Below, one piece after another: positions 1-11,654 of a DNA stretch of 64,000 nt (positions are counted from its first letter, which is position 1; each line of letters begins with the position of its first letter). The notes beneath the pieces were generated by a model. That model ran no database searches. It had not been told where the DNA came from and saw only the letters and a list, made by a program, of their open reading frames with translations. The stretch is from Madurella fahalii (lineage: Eukaryota > Ascomycota > Sordariomycetes > Sordariales), in contig CM056878.1 of assembly GCA_029876055.1 (NCBI GenBank), positions 3,534,001 through 3,598,000 of the forward strand, given 5' to 3'. A program made the position numbers and the translations under genes.

Positions 1-1045
1 TCGAAACGGTAGGTATGATCTCGATCAGGAAAATCAAAATGGAAGGTGGAATGTCCTGCAACGCGCACAGGTGCGGCTGTCAATCTGAAGCTGAGGCTAG
101 GATTCGGCTAGTCGATCTTTCCCTGGTGGTGGAGAATGGAGGAGTGCAGTAGCAGAGTGGAAGGTGCCAGCAGTAAAATGGAGGAGGAGAGGGTTCTGGA
201 TGGGGCCTGGCGAGGAGGAAACCTTATTTCTTTGCACTAGATAATTTTGTGAATTAAGTTTACGAGTGATCTTCGCGGTGGATACTATACCCGACTATCA
301 GATAGGATCGGGACACACTACAAGCTCTCCGACTGTTGGTGTTGCATGCACGCGGATGGAGTTAGGGGCGGCACTGGAAGTTCCAGTTGCAGCGCCCACC
401 CCGTGGGCACCTGAGTCCGCTAGTGGGACAAGCATAAAAAGGAGGCGGGGAATCACATGGTTCTTACGAGTCCCCGAAAATTGCAAGTCTGGATATGTGG
501 CGAGGGAGTAATTACTCTGTGTAGGGTGATGGTGGTGCATGATTATCTGAACAATATCTAAACGACGTCACAGCTGCCAGGCTGCCATATGAATTTTGTT
601 TTACAGTACACAACTTTCATCACCCATTCAGGCAATTTCGTACGTGTCTAATAGTCCAAGACCGGACGGGTTTTCAAAGAGGATGTTTCAAGTTGGACGT
701 CAGTTTTCTCCTTTCAACCCATCGCGAAGGGTCTGCTAGACGTCAAGATGATTTACAGATCGAGACGAAATGATAGGCGAGCTACTCATTGACAAGTGGC
801 CTTGCCGGTAAGCAAAGCCCTTTCATTGATACCTATTTATGCTCCCGACCCCTGTATCTCTGGACCCTACCTGCCCATGGGGCTAACGTACGATTAACAG
901 CTGGTTGGTGGGTCCGGAAACGAGAATACAAAAGAGAGTCGGGATCTAGAACAGCTTAGATTACACTCTAGATGTCTTAACACGTAACTTACACGTTCTA
1001 CACATGCACATGCTGTATAAAAGCGCTATAATACACGATTTCAAC
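1..1045. other. Intergenic, no gene recognised
   Basis: This stretch lies downstream of the mitochondrial Trp-tRNA synthetase gene, which ends at 1046 on the minus strand. The open frames here are short, overlap on both strands, and resemble no family I know. I see no tRNA fold or repeat. It may contain the 3' untranslated region of the synthetase and flanking sequence of a gene to the left of the window. Confidence 0.5.
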
Positions 1046-2450
1046 TCAAACCAATCCCACAGCCTCCCTCACCAGCCTCATCGTCTTCCCCGCGCTCTCC
1101 CGCGCCTTGACTGCCCCTTCCTCCGCGGCCACCCGAAGAAACGGCTCCCGGCCCATCAACCCAAGATACCTATCTCGGACCTCGGCCAGCTCGTCGCAAA
1201 CAACCTTGGCCACCGCCGCCTTGAGATCTGCGCTCCGACACCCCTTCAACACACCCTCAGCCAGTTCCGTGGGGCTACGCTGCTGCGCATCAAAGCCGGA
1301 TAGGATCTCGATCAGGCTGGCCACACCCGGCCTAGTATCTGGTTCGTACGTGACTAGTTCGGTGCTGTCGGTCCGGGCCTTTTGGATCTTTCTCTGGATC
1401 TCCGACGGCGAGTCGGTGATCAGGATGCGGGACATGGGTGAGGGGTCGGATTTGGACATCTTCTTGGAGGGGTCCGTGAGGGACATGATGCGTTTTGAGG
1501 GGGCTATTGGGTGAAGAGGGGCATGAGAATGGATCCATGTGGTTGGTGGTGGTTAGTTGGGTGAGACGGGGAGGAGGGGACTCACCAATTAGAGTTTGTG
1601 GCGCTACCAGGCAGTCCGTCTTGTACGTGTGGTTAAAGTTGGTGACGCACTCGCGGGCAAACTCGAGGTGTTGGCGCTGGTCCTCGCCCACGGGCACGTG
1701 GGTGGCGCGATGGACGAGGATGTCGGCGGCTTGGAGGATGGGGTACGAGAACAGGCCGTGCTTGAGAGCACGCCGCGCTTTCGAGTCATCCAGCGAGGCA
1801 TTCTCGCCAAGCTGCATCTTGCTCTGTTGTGTCGTGTGATGGTCGGGTTAGGCGCAACGCTTGGTGACAAGACACGAATCTTGACTTACCTTCCACTGCG
1901 TCATGCGCGACAGGTAGCCTGTCGACGCGGTGCAACTCAGGATCCACTGCAGCTCCGAGTGCGCTTCTACGCTCGATTGGTAGAAGATGGTAGAGCGGCC
2001 TGGGTCAAGTCCGATGGCGAGCAGGGCAGCCAGCATCTCAAGCCTGTACTGGAGGAGCTCTTCCCTGGGGCGCGGAACGGTGATAGCGTGCAGGTCAACG
2101 ATTGAGAAGAGAAGCTTGCTCTCGGAGCCGGCTCCGTCTTGCATGCGCTTCCACTCGCGCAGGGCGCCGAGGTAGTTACCTAGGTGTGGCACGCCCGTGG
2201 GCTGGATGCCCGAGAAGATGACCTGCTCTTCAGATGGTGAGCCATCCTTGGACGCTAACTCGGCTGAATCGTCACTACACGACGCATCGATCCTGTTGGA
2301 TGTGAAAGAACGTAATTGGTTATGGGTTGTTGTCGTTGCGGTTATTGTTGTTTTTTGTCTTGCCCTTGTTGCTGATGGTTGAATTCGGAGATTCGTGCCG
2401 CTCACCAATTGCTGCAAAGCATTGCGGCCGGCCATGCAGCTGCGGTGCAT
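1046..2450 (-). CDS. MSW1: Tryptophanyl-tRNA synthetase, mitochondrial
   Basis: A class I aminoacyl-tRNA synthetase that charges mitochondrial tRNA-Trp. Predicted exons are 2450-1890, 1823-1586 and 1503-1046, giving 418 residues in frame. The first 55 or so residues are rich in Arg, Ser and Thr with few acidic residues and look like a mitochondrial presequence. The nucleotide-binding signature appears as GVPHLGNYLGAL (the HIGH-type motif is HLGN), and the KMSKS loop is exact in DPSKKMSKSDPS just after the second intron. Introns are GTAAGT/CAG and GTGAGT/TAG. ATG at 2435 is an alternative start that keeps the presequence. A possible GT-AG intron at 2405-2293 was discarded because it breaks the frame and would remove the presequence. 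Length and motif order fit the family, so the identification is firm; the mitochondrial location is inferred from the N-terminus. Confidence 0.93.
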
Positions 2451-2836
2451 TTTGATCCGACCAAAAAAAATGCCTGTACGCTTCTTTCCGCCAGCGTTCT
2501 AAGAAGCCGTCTGTAATAAGCGGCCAAACCTGACCGGTGTGTCCGGTGGTGTGAGCCGGCTGGAGATGAAGGTAACTGTGTGTGTTGTGGGGAAAAAAGG
2601 TCACTTTGCAAGTGGTCGGGAACCGGGCCATTGGCCAACGCCGTGATATACACTACGAATCCAAGAACTTCACGGTCACACTGTGCTTCATGCATAATTC
2701 AAGGGATAGAGGTACACAGATCACATCTTGAGCAAAAAGTTGTCGACTCTCTAGTTTGGCATTTATACAACACGACCCTCTGCGGATTTGCAGGTTATCT
2801 ATACATGTATGACCGATCAGCCCACGCTCCTCCGCT
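2451..2836. other. Intergenic spacer, MSW1 promoter side
   Basis: This 386-bp spacer holds the presumed promoter of the Trp-tRNA synthetase and the 3' end of the neighbouring minus-strand gene for mitochondrial S10. An A-rich tract lies near 2462. No separate gene is supported. Confidence 0.5.
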
Positions 2837-3940
2837 TTACCGTCCGCCGGCAAACTTCCGTCTCTCGGTAGCCAGATACTCCTCAATGTCCTCCGCAGCA
2901 GGAAGCTTCTCTCTCTCGCCCTTACAGTGAGGCTTGTATTCCGGTCGCCTCTCGAGGTAGCCCAGATGCTGCCACTTGTCCTCGAGCAATTTCTCGGTCT
3001 GCTCAGCTGCCTTATCCATCTCCTTGCCAACACCTGTTCAAGCGAGTTAGTCCTATACTCTTACCGAGATGATACGACAAAAACAACGTACCCAGCTTGC
3101 TAAACTCCCAGATATTCGCCTTCATACCAATCCCATAGTACGCGTGCTTCTGCAGAAACGCCAACCAAACCTGCACCGTCTCCGGATGCCCATCCTTGAT
3201 CTGAATCAGCCTCCTCAGCGTAATCCTCTCAAAGTTCTCCTGCGATTTCTTGAAGATGAACGTCGACTTAGGTACCGTCCAGCGCTCCACCATGCGGGGC
3301 AGCGGAACGGGGCCGTACGCGGGTAGGCCCAGATAGTAGGCCGCGCGCAGGGCAAAATCGCAGAAAAACTCGAGGTTGCGCGCCGAGTACGAGCGAAGTT
3401 GCAGGTTGCACGACGGCACGCCATACTCGGCCTGCCGCCGAAGCGGTTTCAGGTAGAGCGCCTCGAGGGCGCGTGGCAGGCGGGAGACTCTGACTGCCGA
3501 CTTGGTTACTTCGGTCTTGGGTTCGCTGTTGGTCTCGTTCGGAGCGGCGGCGGTAGGCGTGCTGGAGAAGACAAAACAGGCTAGGTCAGTTGTCCGTTGT
3601 CGTTACTCGGGGAGGAAGAGGACAGGGGCTGAAATGGGTGGTATGTAGGTGGTTGGCCGGACTGACTTCGACTCTTCTGCGGCATTAGATTCTGTAGCTC
3701 TGCCACTCACTATATTAGCACTTGGAAATGTTCTTCTGTGGTATCGCCTACTCACATCGAGGCATTGGTGCGAAGCTGCGTCGAGGCTCGCGAGATCCCG
3801 ACCGGTGCCGGCCGAGGTGTCGTGAGGGGCTGCCGCTCGTGTCAGATGGATTGACCGCCGCTTGAGAAACCTATCTTCAGCCTTACCAATTGCCCCTGGA
3901 GGAGAGGCCGTAAAGGCCGTATTAACCGTGGCGGATTCAT
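2837..3940 (-). CDS. RSM10: Mitochondrial small-subunit ribosomal protein uS10m (Rsm10/MRPS10)
   Basis: A component of the mitochondrial 37S ribosomal subunit. Four predicted exons, 3940-3887, 3835-3756, 3561-3092 and 3033-2837, join in frame to 266 residues. The central part has the S10 fold sequence: LQLRSYSARNLEFFCDFALR leads into the strand containing YGPVPLPRMVERWTVPKS, then KSQENFERITLRRLIQIKDG, which is the usual conserved segment of the family. The start at 3940 (beginning MNPPRLIRPLRPLLQGQL) gives an arginine-rich presequence expected for mitochondrial import. The second exon is also basic and serine/threonine-rich. The C-terminal 60 residues are charged and typical of fungal Rsm10 extensions. 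Exon 2 could start a few bases later at a second AG with no frame change. Identification is strong; the small N-terminal exons are predictions. Confidence 0.92.
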
Positions 3941-4447
3941 CTCTGCGAGACCCTCAACGACGTTGGGATGAGCAGTGAGCGCCTCTCACGGTCCAAGCCG
4001 AGTTTTTGGCGCGAAATTGGCCAGGGTTCTTATCGATAAGGAGCTATTAGCGAGAACTACTATGTACCAGTACAGACGGGACAAGACACCAAGAAGCGCA
4101 GAGGCAATTGAAGAGTTAAAGATCGGCTTGACGTTTGTCGTATTTAAGACCTTTGCGAGGAAGGCGGCGTCTAATCCTCACTATTTCTAGGTAGATCTCT
4201 TGCGCCATGTCTAGCTGACCTGTTTGGCTACCTCCGTCGCACCGCTACAGCCCTCACCGCTGATACTCTCTTCTAAATCTCGATGGATTAGAGAGGATCA
4301 CTCAGGCCCATGCCATTCGCATCGAGGGACCCGGTTGTGCCTGAACCGCGGTTCGTGGCGCGTCATTTGGGCGCGCAGGGGCTTGGGACGATCCTCGTGC
4401 AAGGACCATCACTTGCTGAACTTGCCAACGAATTCCGCCAGCTTCGT
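3941..4447. other. Intergenic spacer
   Basis: This 507-bp spacer holds the promoter side of the uS10m gene and the 3' flank of FCF2. Two short plus-strand open frames (3975-4190 and 4224-4490) have no recognisable domain, and the second runs into the FCF2 exon in antisense. I see no RNA gene. Confidence 0.5.
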
Positions 4448-5273
4448 TCAGCCATTGCGCTTCCGCCGTCCGGCAACTAGCTTCTTGTAATACCCCTTTC
4501 TCCCGCTCATCTTCTGCTCTTGGATGTCGTGGTACTTGCTCTTGAATTTGGCCAGATTCTCGCCCGACAGAACCTCCTCCACGATGGTTCGCTTCTTCTC
4601 CTTGCGCGTGAGGCGCCCGTTGACGCCATCGGTAGCACCGGCGACGATTGTGCCCACCTGGCAGTACTCTGGTATGAAGTTTTTGCGCGAGTCCTTCTTG
4701 AAGAACTGCTTTCCCATGGCAACCACGTCACGCATTCGCAAGATTTGTAGGTCGCGCTTCAGTTCGGGCGTCAAATTCGTGCGCGGCATGTTGAACCAAT
4801 CCGACCCGAGATTATCTTTGGGCCCCTGTTTTAAGGTCAGCACACTGGACCCTACGCAAAAAGGGAAAAACAAGCAATATGCAACAGAAGAGTTCTGTCA
4901 GAGTAACTATGAACTAAAGGTAATCATTGTGGTGCCAGCTCGAGTCCCATGACGGGATGTTTGCCAGCGTCATTAAATTTGGGATGTGATCTCATCAGGA
5001 ACACGTGGAGGGGAGGGGGTGGAAAGGACCGGACAATACCTTCTTCTTTTGGGCAGGCTGGGGAACCCGAACCGACAGTTTCTCGGACTTCTTCTCCGGA
5101 ACAGCTGTCTGTTCCCCGGCAGTCGGCGCGAGAGGCGCCGTAGCAGCGACCGCAGCCTTTGCAGGCAGGGCGGCTACCGCACCAGGGCCGCCATTGCCAG
5201 CTAGCCGAGACTCAGCTTCTGCGAGGAGCCGATCAATATCGGCATCCGACAAACCAAGTGCCTTGGTCGTCAT
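4448..5273 (-). CDS. FCF2: rRNA-processing protein Fcf2 (SSU processome)
   Basis: Fcf2 is a nucleolar protein needed for early pre-rRNA cleavage at sites A0-A2 and 18S maturation, known from yeast and from its human relative DNTTIP2. Exons 5273-5040 and 4825-4448 give 203 residues. The conserved C-terminal domain starts right after the intron with GPKDNLGSDWFNMPRTNLTP, followed by ELKRDLQILRMRDVVAMGKQ and FFKKDSRKNFIPEYCQVGTI, all characteristic of this family, and it ends in a basic tail with YYKKLVAGRRKRNG. The N-terminal exon has an acidic helix (SDADIDRLLAEAESRLAG), then alanine-rich sequence and a lysine cluster. An in-frame ATG at 5354 would add 27 residues; 5273 is chosen because family members usually start close to this acidic helix. 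Confidence 0.92.
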
Positions 5274-6342
5274 GGCGGCCGGACAGGCAGCATCCAGTTC
5301 TGCGCGAGGAACCGGGAAGATTTTCGCAAAAGAAGGGGTCTTCGGGAGGGACACAACGAAGGACGGACAAAGCGTGAAAAATTCCCAAGCCTACGTAGTA
5401 GAAATTCGAGGTGGGGCTGGCGGCCCACGGGCGACCGACAACAGGCCAGCAAGCATCGGGAGTGGGCCGGCAGAACTGGCCAGTGCGCCTCGGCAGAGGA
5501 GAAACGTTGATGCTCCGTCTTGGTTTCGGGGGGCTAAATTCCAAGCTTTCATTGGCTATGCCGTCATAGGGCAAGCGGGTGAGGCTGGAGATCAAGCCAA
5601 CTGCCAGTTGTCAGCGGTTGGGCATCCCGGGGGACGTAAGTCATAAAAAGACAGCCAATCCCCGCCCGCATTTCGGGCTTCCAAGCAGCACCCGCGCCAC
5701 AGCCTGTTGTCCGCCCACGCTGATGCCCAACTTCCGTAACTCGCTGACCGCCTGCACAAATCATCACTTGGGCCTTCCCCGAACTCTGGAGACCTCAGGA
5801 CTTCCGGTCGAGATCCCGCGTCACGAGCACTTCGCTATTATAAGAAGGTACGTTTTTGCGTTCTTTTGTTTCGGTGCATCTTACCCGGCAGCCAGTGCCG
5901 CCAATCTCTCTTATATACAATCTCCCTCTATTCGGACCGTCCATTCAGAGCTCACCAATCATCTCATACCGCTTCACACCTAAGAGCTGAGTGGCTCGCC
6001 GTCCGTCAGTCGTCCAAACAGCCTTTTTGAACTCCACCCATTCGCTCCCTTTTCCACACGCGCCCACCCAATCAATCCGCCCAATCAACAGGAGCATTCT
6101 AGCGGAGGCTGGTTGCGACCGTTAGACGGCGCCCAGCGCAAAGTAAACAAATGAGCGGGCGATCGCCGCATTGCTTATGAATCCCGCGCGCGTGCAGCAG
6201 CTGAAATCCCGTGAAAGCAGACACACCGAGACGGACCCCCGCGATATCGGAGCAAGCCCCAGAAAAGCCATCGATTTTCTATACTGGTAGCAATTGACAA
6301 GGCGGCCAAATATTACACATTCCTGAACGACGCGACCCCGTC
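5274..6342. promoter_or_regulatory. Divergent intergenic region between FCF2 and HAP5
   Basis: About 1.07 kb separates the two oppositely oriented starts, so it must carry both promoters and 5' leaders. Pyrimidine-rich stretches near 6020-6100 are common upstream of fungal start sites. Open frames inside it on both strands are unconserved in appearance. No specific operator is claimed. Confidence 0.5.
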
Positions 6343-7317
6343 ATGGACCCGCAGAATCCCTCCCAGGCGCCGCATGGCCAGCAGGCCCGTCCCGCCTACG
6401 ATCTCAGCCTCGGCGGCCACTATGGTGCCAGCGCAGCGGTGCGTACTGCCTCCCCCCTCCCCCCACTCAGAGCGATTGAGGACGCTCTTGTTCTTGGGAG
6501 CAAAGAAACTAACGTCGTCGATTTCTCTGGTTGGTAGATATCCGCCCAAGGTTTTGCTCCCTCCGAGCTATACACGGGGACATGGGCCAATGTGCACCAG
6601 GGTCTCAATGGGTCGTACAAGGACATCCTCACAGCCTACTGGCAGCAGATGATCATGCATCTCGAGACCGACACACATGACTACAAGATGCATCAATTAC
6701 CCCTGGCACGGATAAAGAAAGTCATGAAGGCCGATCCGGAAGTCAAGATGATCTCGGCCGAGGCGCCCATCCTGTTCGCCAAGGGCTGCGACATCTTCAT
6801 CACGGAGCTGACGATGCGGGCCTGGATCCACGCCGAGGAGAACAAGCGCCGCACCCTGCAGCGGTCCGACATCGCTTCGGCCCTCGCAAAGTCCGACATG
6901 TTTGACTTCCTCATCGACATTGTACCGCGCGAGGAAGCCTCGGCCCATGCTAAGCGCGCGAGCAACCAGGCTGCCGCCGCCGCCGCCGCTCAGCCCGCTC
7001 CGACGCAGCCCCAGATACCGGGCGTTGGCGCGCCGAACCACGGCGGCCAGCACCCCATGACAGCCGCCGACTATACCCTGGGCGGCCACAACATGGGCCC
7101 CGAGGCCGATTACCGCCAGCCCCAGACCATGTACCCCGGCCAAGTACAACCCGGCGCGCCCGCGTACGGCCAGCCTCAGGCGCAGATGTACAACGTCGAC
7201 GACATGTACGCGTACGGCACCATGCCCCCGCCGCAGGTATGGTTTCTTTTTTTTTTTTGTTCTCTTGTGCCAGTTGAACCACCCTAAACACCTCTCTGAT
7301 ACTAACACGCCCAGTAG
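6343..7317 (+). CDS. HAP5: CCAAT-binding factor subunit HAP5 (NF-YC)
   Basis: A histone-fold subunit of the heterotrimeric CCAAT-binding complex. It pairs with HAP3/NF-YB and then HAP2/NF-YA to bind CCAAT boxes; in fungi it also works with HapX in iron control. Exons are 6343-6438 and 6538-7236, with the stop codon just after a third splice junction. The histone fold runs from about residue 60 to 165 and includes HQLPLARIKKVMKADPEVKM, ISAEAPILFAKGCDIFITEL and RRTLQRSDIASALAKSDMFD, all diagnostic of NF-YC. The C-terminal third is rich in Ala, Gln, Pro, Gly and Tyr, as in other fungal HAP5 proteins. The acceptor reads CAGTAG after a CTAAC branch site: using CAG puts TAG (7315-7317) directly as the stop and gives 265 residues, while using TAG adds two residues before a second TAG. 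Confidence 0.95.
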
Positions 7318-7930
7318 AGCACCTAGGAGGCGCGAGCAAGAGCGGAGCACCACTTGTTGGCTAGGAACGAGCAGGTGAAGAATCACGAAAAGAATCTTCC
7401 TTGCCTTTAGGATGCGGCGAGGAATCTGACCGGGGGTGGGGATAGAATGGGACGGATTCCTCCCGAAATGAGAGCAACCCACACAGAACGAGATGAGTAC
7501 GCCGTTCCGAGCGAGTTCCGTCGCGGCGGGGGTATGGAGCGGGAGCCGGTGTTGTCGATCTCTCGTTATCTGAATCAGGTCGAGTCTGCGAATTACACGT
7601 CTTGGCGTAAACCGAGTGGTGGAAGGGATCTTCGGCGTGAGTTATTCCTCTGGGATTTGATTTAAGAAGTCCACGACGTGTGTTGTGTGTGTTGTTAGCG
7701 TCCCGGTTCCTTGTTAGTATTGGGTTTTGAATATGGTAGTAGGTAGCTGGCGGTAGGCGGTTGCGGTGTTGGTAATTTTCATGACCTCAATTGATGACAG
7801 GGCTTTCTACTTCTGCCTTTCTGATCGGTTTCTGCTCCATCCGGAATGCAAACAAAAGCTGATGAGCCGTCGTTACATCGTAACAACCCTGTACTGTCCT
7901 AGAATGGGTGGTGAGCAGAAGAGAGTAACA
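7318..7930. other. Convergent 3' intergenic region
   Basis: This 613-bp interval lies between the 3' ends of HAP5 (plus) and SEC15 (minus). It should contain both 3' untranslated regions. The short plus-strand frames at 7447-7665 and 7766-7951 have no recognisable features. Confidence 0.5.
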
Positions 7931-10772
7931 TCACCTCAGGCCGAAGCGTGACCCGAAGTTAGCGAGCGGCGCGGTCCGGCTTGGGTTCTCGACCGTCTGG
8001 GTGAGCCTGGAGATATCACGGTTAGCATGATCCGCAGGCGGCGCCTCTCCAGTCCGCAGGAGGAACGACGTACTTCTCTAGCAGGATGGGTCCGTTCATG
8101 GCGTCGACGCGGCCGTACTTCTTGTTGCGCGTCGAAATGTCAAAGAACTCATCGTGGTTGTCCGACTGCATCAGCGCCACTGTCTGCTGCAGCTCGTCCA
8201 GGTTCTGCTGGAGCATGAACGAGTTTTCCAACCCGGCCACGAACTGCGTCAGGTGGTCCACGTCGAGCGCCATGGCGGCTACGCCGTTGGGGTTGATCTT
8301 TTTGACGTCTGGAGAGAGGGGTAGGGCCTGCGGATGGGGTTGGTTAATAATAAGTTGGGGGTAGCGGTTTCGAGGAGGGCTTACTAAGATTTTGTTGGCT
8401 GCGTGGCTGAGAGCATCAAAGTAGATGAGTTCCTTGATCTCCCTGGGCAGGCCCAGCAGAGTGGAGTTCATGATGTTGAAGAGGAAAATTGTCAGAGTCT
8501 GCATGTAGCTGCTGGGCTGGGTGGGTCTCGACGTCGCCATCCTTTGTTCGAGCCTTGTCAGTGAATGTAAAACCACGGGCAGATGCTAGCCGACTCACCA
8601 ATCGTAATCTGACGTGTCCACGAGGTCGTCAATCTTAGAGTTGACGAGCTCAAAGATGCGCTTCTCGGCCGTCTTCTTCTGGCTCCTGAATTGCTCTGTT
8701 GCCTTCAGCGTCACGGGTCCGCCCGCCGACGTGGATGACCGGGCTCCGATCAACAAGCTCTCTAGCTCCTGGCAAGCTATCTCAAAGTGCTCCAGATTGG
8801 TCAGGATCTGCACGATTTGGCCCAGATATTGAGAGTTCAGTCGATCAACGAGGGATTGGCAAACAATAACGGTCAGGAGCTCGTCCAGCGACTAGATAGC
8901 GGGTTAGATGCGGGGAAAACATCAATCTTCTTCGCGGAGCGCGCACATACCTTCCTGAGTGTCTCATCGACAATGTTGGGGTGGTAGAAGTTCTCCTTGG
9001 TAAAGACCAGGAACTGGTTCATAAAGTTCCTGATGTCTATGCAGCAAAGAGGGTACATCTTTGAGAAGGGCAGCACGCAAGGAAAACTGAGATAGGTTAG
9101 ACCGACTATACCATCCTCGAGGAGCGTGATTATCATACGTGAGTTCTTCTGGAGCCCTATCGTCGACAAACCACGTAACGCTGAGGACTTTCTCGTACTC
9201 TTCCTGCGTGTTAATGGTCATAGGCATGTAATCGTCTGTCGAAACAATCTGTGACAGCAGTTAATAAGAGTTAGAGGCTCCCAGGCCGAATGACGAACCT
9301 CTTGGAAGTCCTCGCTGAAACGGTGCTGCAGCAACTCGGCATATTTATGGAACAAGACGAGCTGAAAGTTGTTCACCATCGAGCCGGAATATCCCCAACA
9401 CTGCCCATATTATTAGAATTATTAGCACGTCTAAGGAAGCGAGGGGTACTCACCTCCATTGTCTGGATGAACAGGGCGATGTCCTCCTTGATCTTGACCA
9501 ACAGCTCTGCATTAGTTACTCTGTCTAGGGACCTGGAGATGACCCGAATAGTAGCCCGGCACATGGAGTCCCAGAGTTCGTCGACCTGTCGTTGCGATCA
9601 GTTACCATGTTCCTTAATCGATATCGATAGATCCCTACATCAAGGCTCGAGCGAACCATAGGCGCACGTTGCATTGTAGCCTTCTCGACAATGGCAAACC
9701 CGGCAATACATTCCAGCAACTCCTTGAGGGACTCGTCATCATCCTCAGCGAAGATATTTTCGGAGCTTGGCATAATGAGGTCCTTCTGCTGCCGTCTAGT
9801 GGCCGCGTATTCTGCCCGAAACTTGTCGACTTGCCCAAGCGCATCGTGGATATGTAGTGCTTCGTGTAGAGGCGTGAAGTCAACCTGGACCTCCTCGTTG
9901 TAGAGTACATCAAACTCGTTGCTCTCATCTGAGACCAGCTCGATAGCAGAATTCAGCTTGAAGCGGTTCAGGAAGCCGTCGATCTCGGCGCGTTCCTTTT
10001 GTCTGGCCCGCCGCTCCTGAGTATGAAAGAAGGCAACCTCGCCGACTAACTGCGACGCCTCACGGATGCGGTATAACCAGGTGTTAAGGTCGGACATGAC
10101 AGCTTCCGATATGGACTTCTGAGAAGCCGGGATCGACTTCTGTATCATGTCGGCCAGCTTGTACTGGGCCGCATACCTGTTCTGGATGATGGGCACCAGG
10201 TACTCGTTCTGCAGATCCTCGAGGGACTTGAGCGCTCCATAGTACTTCTTCTTCCGGACGAGGTCGTGGGCATGGTTGACGGCGTGCAGGATCTTGAGCG
10301 ATTCTTGGAGAGCATCCGAGACGTCGGTGATGTTCTGCCGTACCCCGCGCGTGTTCACCAGCGCCTGCTTCTGCTCGGCGAGCTTCTCAGTGCTAGCCTG
10401 GATCGACTGGTTGAGGTCCAAGATCTCGGATGTCAGCGCCACTGTGCCTTCGCGCACTTTCTGCAGCTGGTTGACCGAGCCCAGGAACTCGGCGTGCTTT
10501 GTCAAGCCGATGCGCTCGATGTCGCCCTCGCGGTCCTCGGCGTACTGAGAGAGGCTCTGGATGAGCGACCCGACGCGGCTGCTCGTCGAGGCATCTTTCA
10601 ACACCGGTATCAATTGGTCGAGGAACTCCGAGTCGGATGGGGCAAGGATAATCTGCGATAGTTGGAGATAAGCAACAGGAGCCAGGGATGCCGGGAATCA
10701 GTGATGGCGACGCCAACATACCTGGTTGACAGCCGAGTCGTAGTCATCCCACGTTTGGGCCTTTCTCGGCAT
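7931..10772 (-). CDS. SEC15: Exocyst complex component Sec15
   Basis: Sec15 is an exocyst subunit that binds the Rab GTPase Sec4 on secretory vesicles and helps tether them at the growing tip. Ten predicted exons keep frame to 774 residues: 10772-10722, 10652-9639, 9585-9454, 9400-9299, 9248-9139, 9086-8951, 8891-8599, 8541-8385, 8327-8074 and 8006-7931. The N-terminal half is helical, with the family segments VRKKKYYGALKSLEDLQNEY and LVGEVAFFHTQERRARQKE. The C-terminal domain contains KMYPLCCIDIRNFMNQ, FNIMNSTLLGLPREIKELIY and a final exon ending LANFGSRFGLR. Length matches the fungal family. The start is ATG at 10772 (MPRKAQTWDDYDSAVNQ) before a 69-bp intron. Exon 3 follows a 53-bp intron that was chosen because it restores VDELWDSMCRA. 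The identification is firm; some short introns should be confirmed with cDNA. Confidence 0.93.
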
Positions 10773-11654
10773 ATTTTCAATTGGTGAGCATGAAGCTCCT
10801 CGGCTACCGGTCGATTGATGGTCCTCGTAAATTCTATCCAGGGATAGAATGCTCGACTAATGGATGACTTCGTTGGTTGCAAGTCGAGCAATCACGGGCG
10901 CCAGTGGTCCGTGCACTGGCTCCTTACTACATACTGCCATAACTATTACCTCTACTGTTATGGACGGGCAGCTAATGACTGCTATGCAGCACAAATATTA
11001 GTGCCAAAGGGAGTAGCCGTCTCAAATACCATATAGCGTGCCATCTAGAGGTGTTTGCGATCAGGTACCGTGCCTCTGCTGCTCATGGACTTTCAGAGGG
11101 GCTCAGTTGTCGACAAGCGCCAGTTGGTGCTGCTATACCTCGTCAACCATTGCAGTGAACAGCACTTCAGGTACGGTACGGGTCCTCCACCAAAGCGCCG
11201 GAACACCGGACCGAACTCTGATGAACTTGGACGCAATTCTCACTCAGATCACGGCGGTGTAGAACATGAACGGTGCTAAAGTGTATGCTAAGATCACTGA
11301 CAGCCGCTCCCACCCCCTCTCCTTTTCGTTCCCCTTTTTCCAAGCCACTCTAGAGACAAAAACAGCCAGAAGAATGCGGTCCTCAACCCAGAAAGATCGT
11401 AAACTCGTTTCCACTCCCACTGCACGCACGATACCGGCCCTGTTCCTACAACTACAAAACAGCAGCCGCAAAACGAACGATAATGGTCCTCGACCCGCTA
11501 CCAACCCAAAACACATCACAAAAAGCTCATCCGTACGCTCGCTCAGACTCTCATACCCGGATTGTGAAAACCAGTTCCGGGTATCAACAGTCGATGAATC
11601 CCCCAATCAACCCCATCCACTCCCCATTTTCACCGGCACAAACTCAATCCCTCC
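10773..11654. other. Intergenic region upstream of SEC15
   Basis: About 880 bp between the SEC15 start and the 3' end of the next minus-strand gene. It should hold the SEC15 promoter and the karyopherin 3' untranslated region. No domain-like translation or RNA fold is seen. Confidence 0.5.

Noticed and set aside
2293..2405. GT-AG intron in the first exon of the mitochondrial Trp-tRNA synthetase
   Set aside because: Its 113-bp length breaks the frame with a stop soon after, while reading through gives a good mitochondrial presequence.
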